Assembly: GCA_044370475.1 (NCBI GenBank)
Contig: JBILVK010000049.1
Coordinates: 1 to 22,003 of the forward strand
Source: B1 sp044370475
GTDB taxonomy: Bacteria; Bacteroidota; Bacteroidia; UKL13-3
DNA length: 22,003 bases
Reading direction: 5' to 3'
The notes beneath the pieces were generated by a model. That model was given only the letters and a program-made list of their open reading frames with translations. It did not search any database and had not been told where the DNA came from. The position numbers and the translations under genes were made by a program. This document shows, in pieces, positions 1 through 6,833 of the stretch (position 1 is the first letter of the stretch; every line of letters starts with the position of its first letter).

Positions 1-903
1 AAAATATTTATGGGATCTAGCACTGGCGATATGTTGGTGGATGATCCAGAAGCATTGGAGGCAATCTTTAGAGAAGTAAAAACATTGATAGCTACGCATT
101 GTGAGAAGGACCCATTGGTAAAGCAAAATCAGGCAGAGATAGTGGCTCAATTTGGCGAAGATATTGATGCCAGTTATCATCCTAAAATAAGAAGTGAAGA
201 AGCTTGTTATTTATCCTCTTCTTATGCGGTATCGCTGGCAAAGAAGCATGGTACACGCTTGCATATATTGCATATAAGCACAGCCAAGGAATTGGAATTA
301 TTTGATGCAAATATTCCATTGGTTCAGAAAAAAATAACGGCAGAAGCATGCATTCATCACCTTTGGTTTAGTGAGGAAGATTATGCCCGCAAAGGCAATT
401 GGATTAAGTGGAATCCGGCGGTGAAAAAGAGTAGTGATAGAGATGCGATTTTGCAAGCAGTTTTGGACAATAAGATAGATGTAATAGCAACCGACCATGC
501 GCCGCATACGATAGCTGAGAAAGAGCAAAGTTATTTAAAAGCACCATCGGGCGGACCATTGGTTCAGCACAGTTTAAATGCCTTGTTGCAATTGTATAAG
601 CAAGGTAAAATTAGCTTAGAGAAGATAGTTGAGAAGGCTTGTCACAATGTGGCCATATTGTTTGAGATAGACCGCAGGGGTTATATTAGAGAAGGGTTTT
701 ACGCAGATTTGGTTTTGGTAGATTTGAACCAATCTTATGTGGTGAGTAAAGAAAATATTTTGTATAAATGCCAATGGAGTCCGTTTGAAGGCGAGCAATT
801 TGACTCGGTGGTAACGCATACTTTTGTGAATGGGAATTTGGTTTTTGAGAACGGCAAATTCGACGAAAGTAACAAAGGAATGCGTATGCGATTTAACCGC
901 TAA
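1..903 (+). CDS. pyrC: Dihydroorotase (5'-truncated by window edge)
   Basis: Catalyses the reversible cyclisation of carbamoyl aspartate to dihydroorotate, the third step of pyrimidine synthesis, in the cytoplasm. The reading frame is open from base 1 (K-I-F-M-G-S-S-T-G-D), so about the first third of a protein of some 445 residues lies upstream. The opening lysine is in the position of the carboxylated, metal-bridging lysine of the family. Metal-ligand signatures follow: H-I-L-H-I-S (bases 262-279) and T-D-H-A-P-H (from base 490), the Asp at 493-495 being the expected catalytic residue. The S-G-G-P-L-V-Q-H stretch fits dihydroorotase rather than allantoinase or hydantoinase. It is convergent with terC and ends in a hairpin followed by a T-rich run. 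Family assignment is firm; the paralogue type is from recall. Confidence 0.93.
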   Translation, partial: KIFMGSSTGDMLVDDPEALEAIFREVKTLIATHCEKDPLVKQNQAEIVAQFGEDIDASYHPKIRSEEACYLSSSYAVSLAKKHGTRLHILHISTAKELELFDANIPLVQKKITAEACIHHLWFSEEDYARKGNWIKWNPAVKKSSDRDAILQAVLDNKIDVIATDHAPHTIAEKEQSYLKAPSGGPLVQHSLNALLQLYKQGKISLEKIVEKACHNVAILFEIDRRGYIREGFYADLVLVDLNQSYVVSKENILYKCQWSPFEGEQFDSVVTHTFVNGNLVFENGKFDESNKGMRMRFNR

Positions 904-930
904 ATTAGCGATTGGGCAAAGCTATTTCAG

Positions 931-1044
931 GTATGCTTTGGTTCGAACCGAAACATAAAAATGAACTATAAGTTAGCCTAATATGGTTTAAACCGAAGGC
1001 TATAATTTTATCTATTTTTTGCAGGCTTTGGCTTGAACCGAAGC
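931..1044. repeat. Three palindromic GGTT..AACCGAA motifs phased at exactly 45 bp
   Basis: GGTTCGAACC (940-949), GGTTTAAACC (985-994) and GGCTTGAACC (1030-1039) each begin 45 bp after the previous one and each is followed by GAA. The first two are perfect 10-bp palindromes. The flanks are only loosely alike, which suggests decayed tandem copies of a 45-bp unit. The same core occurs in other gaps of this window (6782, 19125, 19296). Confidence 0.6.
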
Positions 1045-1051
1045 TTATTTT
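1026..1051 (+). terminator. Hairpin plus T-rich tract after dihydroorotase
   Basis: GCTTTGG and CCGAAGC (1025-1044) can pair as a 7-bp stem with one G-U pair around the loop CTTGAA, followed on the + strand by TTATTTTTTA. This fits an intrinsic terminator for the dihydroorotase transcript. It abuts the terC stop codon (1045-1047), and the minus-strand side lacks a T run. The stem is also the third copy of a 45-bp-phased repeat. Confidence 0.45.
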
Positions 1052-1788
1052 TTAGCCGCTTTTGTAGGAGCTGGGGTATCCTTCTTTGTGGCAGGCTTTG
1101 AAGTCTTCATTTGAATTACATCTACTAGGAAAGCGAAGGCCATTGAGAAGTAGATATATCCTTTAGGGATGCCGTGTCCGAAACCCTCTGCGATAAGCGA
1201 AATACCAATTACAATAAGGAAGCAAAGGGCAAGAATTTTAAACGAAGGATGATCGTGAATGAACTTGCTAATAGAGCCAGAGGCCCACATCATGATGCCT
1301 ACGGAGATAATAACGGCCGCGTACATGATATAAATATTATCTACCATACCCACGGCGGTGATAATTGAGTCGATAGAGAACACGATATCTAGGACAAGGA
1401 TTTGAAGAAGTAAATCTCCAAAGCTGGCTTTCTTCATCTTTTTGATGTCTGCCTCGGCATGGTCATTTTCTGTTTTCTCGTAAATTTCTTTGGTACTTTT
1501 ATACAGTAGAAAAGCCCCACCCACAATAAGAATCATGTCCTTACCAGAAATATCTGTGCCATTAATTTCGATGAGGGGGTGCTCTAATTTCATGATATAA
1601 GAAATGGCGGTAAGCAGCACTAGGCGCATCACCATGGCCAATCCGATACCCATTTTACGTAATTTATCACGTTGCTCTTTGGGCAATTTTTCTGAGATGA
1701 TGGAGATAAAAATTACATTGTCGATTCCAAGGATAATTTCTAGGGAGACAAGGGTTATAAGGGCAACAATTAGGTCGGTTGTAATCAT
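1045..1788 (-). CDS. TerC family integral membrane protein
   Basis: A 247-residue polytopic inner-membrane protein of the TerC/YkoY/Alx family, linked in other bacteria to manganese or other metal-ion efflux and, historically, to tellurium resistance. The family's paired acidic membrane motifs are present: E17-x3-G21-I-D23-N-V near the N terminus and L-D-I-V-F-S-I-D-S-I in the middle. About seven hydrophobic segments are visible, and the tail (last ~20 residues) is rich in K, T, P and A. The ATG at 1788 is directly preceded by a short A/T-rich leader without a Shine-Dalgarno motif, and a 10-bp hairpin sits 12 nt upstream. It is the last gene of a minus-strand block, 67 bp after the GH1 gene, so co-transcription is possible but not certain. 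The transported ion cannot be told from sequence. Confidence 0.9.
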   Translation of the reverse strand: MITTDLIVALITLVSLEIILGIDNVIFISIISEKLPKEQRDKLRKMGIGLAMVMRLVLLTAISYIMKLEHPLIEINGTDISGKDMILIVGGAFLLYKSTKEIYEKTENDHAEADIKKMKKASFGDLLLQILVLDIVFSIDSIITAVGMVDNIYIMYAAVIISVGIMMWASGSISKFIHDHPSFKILALCFLIVIGISLIAEGFGHGIPKGYIYFSMAFAFLVDVIQMKTSKPATKKDTPAPTKAAKK

Positions 1789-1800
1789 TTTATTTAATTA

Positions 1801-1824
1801 GAGATTGCAATTTTTTGCAGTCTC
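1801..1824 (-). promoter_or_regulatory. 10-bp hairpin in the terC leader / after GH1 gene
   Basis: GAGATTGCAA (1801-1810) and TTGCAGTCTC (1815-1824) pair with one G-U wobble around a four-base loop. It lies 12 nt before the terC start and 31 nt after the GH1 stop, with no clean T run on the minus strand. It could be a weak terminator for the GH1 transcript or a translation-affecting leader hairpin. It is far too small to be the yybP-ykoY manganese riboswitch often found before terC-like genes. Confidence 0.35.
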
Positions 1825-1855
1825 AATGATAAATTTTTAATAGGGAAAATAAAAA

Positions 1856-3211
1856 TTAGTATGCGTCGCTGAGGAAATTTCTATACCAGTAGCCAGAATT
1901 TTTGATGTATCTATTTTGCGTTGGATAATCTATGTAAACGAGTCCGAACCTTTGCGCAAAGCCCTCTGCCCATTCAAAATTATCGGTGAGCGACCAAACA
2001 AAATAGCCCTTAAGCTTAGGGAATTCTTGCTTAGCGAGGTACAGTGATTCGATGTGTTTTTGTAGGTAATGAATTCTTTGGGTATCCTCTACCCTATTTA
2101 AAATGAGTTCATCTGTGAAAGAAGCACCATTTTCTGTGATGAATATTTTTTTTACCCCATGGTAAGCGCTAAACTTTTTCACCATTTGGTAAATGGCGTT
2201 GGGGTAAACCTCCCAATTCATGTTTGTGTGGTGCACTTTGCGTTTGTTGGCAGGTATTATTTTGGCATGTAAATAAGGGGTAAAAAGGCTATAGCTAATT
2301 ACTTCTCTGGTATATAGTTGGATGCCAATAAAATCGAAATGCACTTTCATGAGTTGTTCATCTTGGGGCAGAATATACTTTTGCATTTTCTTTAAGATGG
2401 GAATATCCTCTGTTGGGTAGCCTAAACCCAAGGAAGGTTCAATAAATAACCTATTGAGGAGGGCGTCCATTCTATGAGTAGCTTGAATGTGCGAAGGTTT
2501 ATTTGAATAAGGAGTTAGATGCGAGCAACTAAAAGTGGTTCCCACTTGGGCGTTAGGGTTGTGTTTTTTGATGAGTCTAAATCCAAGGGCCTGAACCAAT
2601 ACAGCATGGTGAGCTGCAGGAAGAAAGTTCTTAAGTTGCTTTTTACCCGGCGCATGAACCCCAGCAAAATAGCCTGCTCCCGTGAAAACCAGTGGTTCGT
2701 TTAAGACCATCCAATGATTTACTTTGGGAGAAAAATGTTGCATGCAAACTTCAATATAATGTTCGAACCAAATAAGTATTTCTCTGTTGGTGAAACCACC
2801 TTTTTTCTCTAAAGCCAAAGGCAAATCCCAATGATAAAGCGTTACCCAAGGAGTGATATTTAATTGGAGGCAATAATCAATTACCTTATGGTAGAATTCT
2901 ATGCCTTTTTCATTGATTTGTCCAATGCCATCTGGCAAGATTCTTGGCCAAGAGAGGGAGAACCTAAAGTGAGGGATACCTAATTCTTTTACAATATCTA
3001 TATCCTTTTGATAGTTCTCATAGAAATTGGTGGCCTGGTAATGCGTGTCGTTATTGGGAATTTGGTTGTTATCTACAAATTCATCCCAGATAGAAGGACC
3101 TTTGCCATCGGCACGGTATGCACCCTCTGTTTGCAAAGCAGAAGTAGAAACTCCCCAAGAAAAATCGGGTTCAAAAGAGCTGCCTTTAAGGTTAATATTG
3201 AGTGGATTCAT
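1856..3211 (-). CDS. GH1 beta-glucosidase
   Basis: A 451-residue family 1 glycoside hydrolase of usual length, with no signal peptide, so probably cytoplasmic. It should cleave terminal beta-D-glucosyl (or galactosyl/phosphoglycosyl) residues from short sugars or glycosides. The acid/base Glu172 sits in L-N-E-P and the nucleophile Glu360 in I-T-E-N-G. The GH1 opening motif (F-x-W-G-V-S-T-S-A-x-Q-x-E-G) is at residues 17-30 and W-V-T-L-Y-H-W-D-L-P is intact. The start at 3211 places F-S-W-G at the usual distance. It lies 15 bp after the glycosyltransferase gene, so it probably shares that transcript; it could also finish oligosaccharides imported by the polysaccharide locus 3 kb away. Exact substrate is not readable from the sequence. 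Confidence 0.95.
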   Translation of the reverse strand: MNPLNINLKGSSFEPDFSWGVSTSALQTEGAYRADGKGPSIWDEFVDNNQIPNNDTHYQATNFYENYQKDIDIVKELGIPHFRFSLSWPRILPDGIGQINEKGIEFYHKVIDYCLQLNITPWVTLYHWDLPLALEKKGGFTNREILIWFEHYIEVCMQHFSPKVNHWMVLNEPLVFTGAGYFAGVHAPGKKQLKNFLPAAHHAVLVQALGFRLIKKHNPNAQVGTTFSCSHLTPYSNKPSHIQATHRMDALLNRLFIEPSLGLGYPTEDIPILKKMQKYILPQDEQLMKVHFDFIGIQLYTREVISYSLFTPYLHAKIIPANKRKVHHTNMNWEVYPNAIYQMVKKFSAYHGVKKIFITENGASFTDELILNRVEDTQRIHYLQKHIESLYLAKQEFPKLKGYFVWSLTDNFEWAEGFAQRFGLVYIDYPTQNRYIKNSGYWYRNFLSDAY

Positions 3212-3226
3212 GGATGCAAAAGTCGG

Positions 3227-4273
3227 CTAAATATGCTTGTAGATATTTGAGTTGAGTTTGCTAAGGTTGGTATTTTTTTGCGAATGACCTGCATGGTTTT
3301 GAACAATCATCTCCACTATTTGACTCGATTGGTCGGGGTAATCTACCTCTACCACAGTATTGCTTAATACCCATTCTTCAATTTTGGGCACATTCTTTTT
3401 GTTTAATTTTTTGATGGAAGCAACACCCATTGATTTGAGCATAGCCACATTGCAATGCTGTTCTATTTGGCTCTTCATGGGAATAACCAGAAGTTTTTTA
3501 TTTAGGAATAGCGCTTCGCTAGTGGTACCAAATCCGGCATTGCAAAGCACACCTTCTGAAGAAGCCAAGCTATCTAGAAATTGAGAGCTATTGATGGGAT
3601 AAATTTGTATATTTTTCTCTTTGTATTTCTTTTTGGAATGCTTGCTAAAAACCTGCCATTTCACTGCATCGATTTTTCTTAGGCATTTTATTATTTTTTC
3701 ATCCGAATAAGAAGGCAGATAGACGGTGTAATGACCTTCGGAAGTAGGCTGAATTTGGCGCACCTCCCTTCTAATAATAGGGGTAAAAATGTGCTGATCC
3801 AAGGACTTAAAATGAAAGCCATAAGCAAAGGTAACAGGCGCATAATGGTTTAAAACAAGTTTACCTAAAACATCCATCTTTTTGGGAATAGGAGCTAGCG
3901 GATGCAGGGTAGCAGCTTGGTTGCTCAAGCCAATACAAGGTTTGCCTGCTTTCATAGCAGCCCAAGAAGAAACTGGTTCAAAATCGCTTATTACTAAATC
4001 ATATTTTTCGATGGGCAGTTTATTAATTTCCTTTAGAAGTTTAAAGGACTTCATGCGCCAATAGGTTTGCCAAACATCCACACCACCTGATTTTCCAAAA
4101 ACGAATGAGAGTCCGGTAAAGCGGTATTTCACCTTAAAAGGCAATTCTATATCCGATTGAATTCCGCTCACCAAAATATCTACCTCTCCCCATTTTTGAA
4201 AATGCGGAATTAGCTCAATTGCTCTGGTTATATGTCCGTTGCCCGTTGCTTGAACTGCGTAAAGGATTTTCAT
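3227..4273 (-). CDS. GT-B glycosyltransferase, MJ1255-like
   Basis: A 348-residue protein resembling the MJ1255-like conserved family related to GT28/MurG-type glycosyltransferases, which move a sugar from a nucleotide donor onto a lipid or other acceptor. The N terminus M-K-I-L-Y-A-V-Q-A-T-G-N-G-H-I-T-R-A gives the glycine-rich loop and G-H-x-T-R typical of this group. The C-terminal half carries L-C-N-A-G-F-G-T-T-S-E-A-L, the nucleotide-sugar-binding G-x-x-S/T-x-x-E signature. There is no signal peptide or membrane span, so it is cytosolic or peripheral. Its ATG overlaps the stop of the upstream metallophosphoesterase (shared ATGA, 4270-4273), a sign of translational coupling. Donor and acceptor are unknown; glycolipid synthesis is an inference from the pairing. 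Confidence 0.8.
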   Translation of the reverse strand: MKILYAVQATGNGHITRAIELIPHFQKWGEVDILVSGIQSDIELPFKVKYRFTGLSFVFGKSGGVDVWQTYWRMKSFKLLKEINKLPIEKYDLVISDFEPVSSWAAMKAGKPCIGLSNQAATLHPLAPIPKKMDVLGKLVLNHYAPVTFAYGFHFKSLDQHIFTPIIRREVRQIQPTSEGHYTVYLPSYSDEKIIKCLRKIDAVKWQVFSKHSKKKYKEKNIQIYPINSSQFLDSLASSEGVLCNAGFGTTSEALFLNKKLLVIPMKSQIEQHCNVAMLKSMGVASIKKLNKKNVPKIEEWVLSNTVVEVDYPDQSSQIVEMIVQNHAGHSQKNTNLSKLNSNIYKHI

Positions 4274-5274
4274 GAGGCAGAAGCTTGAGGTTGTGTGGTT
4301 GAGGCGGTTGGCGCTGGTTCTTCTGTTGCAGGTTGTTTTGTTATTGCTTCTAGGTACTCTAGTGGTAATGCATTTTCTTTATGTCCAGGCTCATCTATTT
4401 TTACAGGGTGCTCCTCTGTTTCGGTTGCTCTTACAAACTCCTCAAACATTTGGTTAAATATTTTATCCTTGCTCATGGTAATAAGCGAGTTTTCATCTTC
4501 TATATCATCACTGGATTCAAAATCCTGTTCATTGTATTTGTAGAGAGACCATTCTTTGTTGTTATACTCTAGTGCGGTTAAATTCTCAATCCAATCGCCA
4601 GAATTGAGGTATTGTACGCTACCCTTTTCGGTGGTAATGGTTTTCATTTCTGGTTGGTGAATATGTCCACACAACACAAAATCATACTTATTGGCAATGG
4701 CAATATCAGCGGTTATTTTTTCGAAGTCGTTAATAAACTTTACCGCCTGTTTCACGCTATTTTTAATGTTTTTAGAAAGCGAAATTTTACCACGTCCCAT
4801 TTTCACAGAAAACCAATTCACAAAAGCATTAATAAGAATTAGTAAATCATATCCATGAGACCCTAGTCTGGTAAGCCATTTAGAATGCTTCATGGTAACA
4901 TCGAACACATCCCCATGAAAAATCCATGTTTTTTTTCCGTTTAAATCGAGTATTAGTTTATTTTCAATGCTGAGTTTACCCATTTTAAATCCGGCAAATC
5001 TTCTGAGCATTTCATCGTGGTTACCGGTGATGTAGTGTACAGGAATTCCCTCGCTAGACCACTTAATGATGCGTTGAATCACCTTCATGTGCGACTTTGG
5101 CCAATAGCGTTTACTGAACTGCCACATATCAATGATATCGCCGTTTAGAACAACTTTTTTGGGTTTAATGCTATTAAGATAATTAAGTAGAGCTTTACTT
5201 TGGCAGCCATAGGTTCCGAGGTGAACATCTGAAATAACCAGGAGATCGATTTTGCGTTTTTTTGTTGAACTCAC
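4270..5274 (-). CDS. LpxH-like metallophosphoesterase
   Basis: A 334-residue calcineurin-type phosphoesterase of the group usually labelled UDP-2,3-diacylglucosamine diphosphatase-like. All metal motifs are visible: D16-V-H18 , N44-G-D46 , G84-N-H-D-E88, an H-G-D after residue 130, and C-G-H-I-H-Q-P-E near residue 225. Past the catalytic core is a long acidic stretch and then a low-complexity tail rich in P, T, A and S (about 305-334), which is not part of the known fold. The start is GTG at 5274: the frame stays open further upstream to a stop at 5341-5343 but offers no ATG, GTG or TTG there. It heads a minus-strand operon and overlaps the glycosyltransferase gene by 4 bp. True lipid A biosynthesis is uncertain; a related lipid-phosphate or UDP-lipid cleavage is as likely. 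Confidence 0.82.
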   Translation of the reverse strand: MSSTKKRKIDLLVISDVHLGTYGCQSKALLNYLNSIKPKKVVLNGDIIDMWQFSKRYWPKSHMKVIQRIIKWSSEGIPVHYITGNHDEMLRRFAGFKMGKLSIENKLILDLNGKKTWIFHGDVFDVTMKHSKWLTRLGSHGYDLLILINAFVNWFSVKMGRGKISLSKNIKNSVKQAVKFINDFEKITADIAIANKYDFVLCGHIHQPEMKTITTEKGSVQYLNSGDWIENLTALEYNNKEWSLYKYNEQDFESSDDIEDENSLITMSKDKIFNQMFEEFVRATETEEHPVKIDEPGHKENALPLEYLEAITKQPATEEPAPTASTTQPQASAS

Positions 5275-5362
5275 GTCATTGGTTTTAGCAAAGGTGGCCT
5301 TCGCGTTGGAAGTCAGTGTTAACTTAAGATGAAATAATTGTTAATGGGGGAGGAAATAGTCG

Positions 5363-5389
5363 ATGGTCCATAGTCCATGGTCCATAGCC
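5363..5389. repeat. Two-copy 14-bp direct repeat (ATGGTCCATAG)
   Basis: ATGGTCCATAGTCC at 5363-5376 is followed at once by ATGGTCCATAGCC at 5377-5389. The unit contains a CCATGG palindrome at the junction. No coding or protein-binding role can be assigned. Confidence 0.7.
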
Positions 5390-5424
5390 ATTGAGGTTTG
5401 GGAAAGGCTCGGCTGGTTTCTGGT

Positions 5425-5466
5425 TTCTGGCAGCTGGCTTCTGGCAGCTAGCTTCTGGCAACTGGC
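5425..5466. repeat. Three-copy 14-bp tandem repeat (TTCTGGCAGCTGGC)
   Basis: TTCTGGCAGCTGGC (5425-5438), TTCTGGCAGCTAGC (5439-5452) and TTCTGGCAACTGGC (5453-5466) run head to tail with one change per copy, flanked on both sides by further GGCTGG fragments. The local GC content is well above that of the surroundings. Confidence 0.8.
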
Positions 5467-5510
5467 GGCTGGCGTTTTGGGATGGGATTAATTTTTGGTT
5501 TATTGGGGCT

Positions 5511-5961
5511 ATTTCACGCAGATATAGGGGATTTGCGTTTGCTGGTATTTAGATTTCGCAGATGTGAGGGTGGTGATTCAATTTTATTGATAACAACTAT
5601 TAGCCACAGATGCACAGATTAATCATTATAGGCATACCAAAGTCCAAAGACTCTGCCTTCGCTAAAGCTTTTACCTACGCCGAGGCTTCGGTAAACAAAG
5701 ACGGCAGACAAAGCAACGACCAAAGACCCGTATGCCACAGATGCACAGATTATTCTTTTTAGGCATACCAAAGTCCAAAGACTCTGCCTTCGCTAAAGCT
5801 TTTACCTACGCCAAGGCTAAGGTAAACAAAAACGGCAGACAAAGCAACGACCAAAGACCCGTATGCCACAGATGCACAGATTAATAATTTATTAAGTACT
5901 CTAAATAAATTATCTGCGAAATCATTTACACATTAAAGCATCTGCGAAATCTGCGTGAGGT
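5511..5961. repeat. Composite element with nested inverted repeats
   Basis: Outer arms TCACGCAGAT (5514-5523) and ATCTGCGTGA (5949-5958) are exact inverted copies. Inner arms GATTTCGCAGAT (5552-5563) and ATCTGCGAAATC (5912-5923, repeated at 5940-5951) are exact inverted copies too. Between them lies the 131-bp tandem repeat. The arrangement resembles a non-autonomous mobile or palindromic repeat element; no transposase gene is present. Confidence 0.6.
5603..5882. repeat. 131-bp tandem repeat, two full copies plus a partial third
   Basis: The 18-mer GCCACAGATGCACAGATT starts at 5603, 5734 and 5865, exactly 131 bp apart. By eye the two full copies differ at about seven positions. Each unit folds back on itself. 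In copy 1, GGCATAC (5631-5637) pairs with GTATGCC (5730-5736), TCTGCC (5652-5657) with GGCAGA (5703-5708), and TTTACC (5670-5675) with GGTAAA (5690-5695). No reading frame of note runs through the copies. Spacing and unit length rule out a CRISPR array. Confidence 0.9.
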
Positions 5962-6302
5962 TTTTAAATTTGCCAGCACCCCCCTACTCGCCAAACTTGA
6001 GTGAATCTTAGTTGATGTTTTGGTTTTGGTTCAGCCATAATTTGGTGGTTGGTTCAGGCAATTTATTACAAATTCGGTTTAGAGATTTACATTAAAATTT
6101 GAACTAACATTTGTTAGAGATAAAACAAAATTATACTTTCTATTATTTAAGCAATTTTTTTAGTCTGAACCAAGGCGACTGCTAGAGGTAAAGAGTAATT
6201 TAGATATAAATGTAATAACTATGGGCAAAATATATTTTCCATTTTACCATGACTTGATGAAATTTAAAAAACAGGTTAAAAGAATTAAATAATAGGACAA
6301 AA

Positions 6303-6761
6303 ATGACACCAAGGATAGAGGTTTTAGCAGAAAAAAAAATGGTTGGAATGCGATTGAGCATGAGTTTGGCGGAGAATAAGATGGGAATGCTTTGGGGCGG
6401 ATTTGTGCCAAGGCGCAAAGAAATTGAAAACAGCATTGGCAATGATTTAATCTCCATGGTTATTTATGATTTGGAGTACTTTAAAAACTTTAGTTTGGGT
6501 AATACCTTTGAAAGAATTGCTGCAATAGAGGTTTCTTCATTTGAAGTCTTGCCAGAAAAAATGGAAGCAATCACTTTAGCTGGGGGATTATATGCTGTAT
6601 TTGAGTATAAAGGAATAAGTAGCGATCCTTCTATATTCAATTACATTTATGGTACTTGGCTGCCTGGGTCTGAATATATGTTGGACGATAGACCTCATTT
6701 TGAAGTGTTGGGTGAAAAATACAAAAACAATGACCCAGAATCTGAAGAAGAAATTTTATAA
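6303..6761 (+). CDS. Stand-alone GyrI-like / AraC effector-binding domain protein
   Basis: A 152-residue protein made only of the GyrI-like small-molecule-binding fold, without the helix-turn-helix found when this domain is part of AraC-type regulators. Members bind hydrophobic or cationic small molecules and some hydrolyse or sequester toxic compounds; the ligand here is unknown. The typical ending is visible (Y-M-L-D-D-R-P-H-F-E-V-L-G-E-K-Y), then N-N-D-P-E-S-E-E-E-I. Relatives I recall continue with W-I-P-I, but here the frame stops after I-L, where a dispersed repeat (6753-6795) begins. The start ATG at 6303 follows AGGACAAAA, a weak ribosome-binding site. It is convergent with the GH30 genes and apparently monocistronic. 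Confidence 0.8.
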   Translation: MTPRIEVLAEKKMVGMRLSMSLAENKMGMLWGGFVPRRKEIENSIGNDLISMVIYDLEYFKNFSLGNTFERIAAIEVSSFEVLPEKMEAITLAGGLYAVFEYKGISSDPSIFNYIYGTWLPGSEYMLDDRPHFEVLGEKYKNNDPESEEEIL

Positions 6762-6795
6762 TTTATGCTTCATCTGTGTTTGGTTCAAACCGAAA
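6753..6795. repeat. Dispersed 43-bp hairpin repeat, copy 1
   Basis: This segment matches 19267-19309 at about 37 of 43 positions, both in the same orientation. The shared core is TTATGCTTCAT-Y-TGTG followed by TTGGTTC and CGAAA. GGTTCAAACC (6782-6791) with its flanks TTT and GAA forms a small hairpin. The copy overlaps the stop codon of the GyrI-like gene (6759-6761). A further loose inverted repeat, AGTGAAT (6802-6808) with ATTCACT (6829-6835), lies between it and the GH30 stop and might act as a weak terminator. Confidence 0.7.
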
Positions 6796-6833
6796 GAAAC
6801 GAGTGAATGATTAAAAAGAGATTACCTAATTCA

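Larger units (their letters stand above)
5275..6302. other. 1-kb gene-free stretch with stacked repeats
   Basis: No convincing gene was found on either strand in these 1028 bases. From left to right it holds a 14-bp GGTCCATAG direct repeat, a 14-bp CTGGC-rich tandem repeat, inverted CGCAGAT arms around a 131-bp tandem repeat, then an A/T-rich part with loose GGTTCAG half-motifs (6028-6058). A CTAACA-tt-TGTTAG inverted repeat lies at 6104-6117. The last hundred bases before 6303 should hold the promoter of the GyrI-like gene, but I see no clean TAnnTTTG match. Confidence 0.7.

Noticed and set aside
1789..1855. yybP-ykoY manganese riboswitch before terC
   Set aside because: Only 67 bp are available and none of the conserved loop sequences can be seen; only a simple hairpin is present.
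5603..5882. CRISPR array
   Set aside because: The unit is 131 bp, the copies are nearly identical along their whole length, there are no unique spacers and no cas genes nearby.
6200..6457. 85-residue minus-strand frame overlapping the GyrI-like gene
   Set aside because: It is antisense to a recognisable protein and has no recognisable features of its own.
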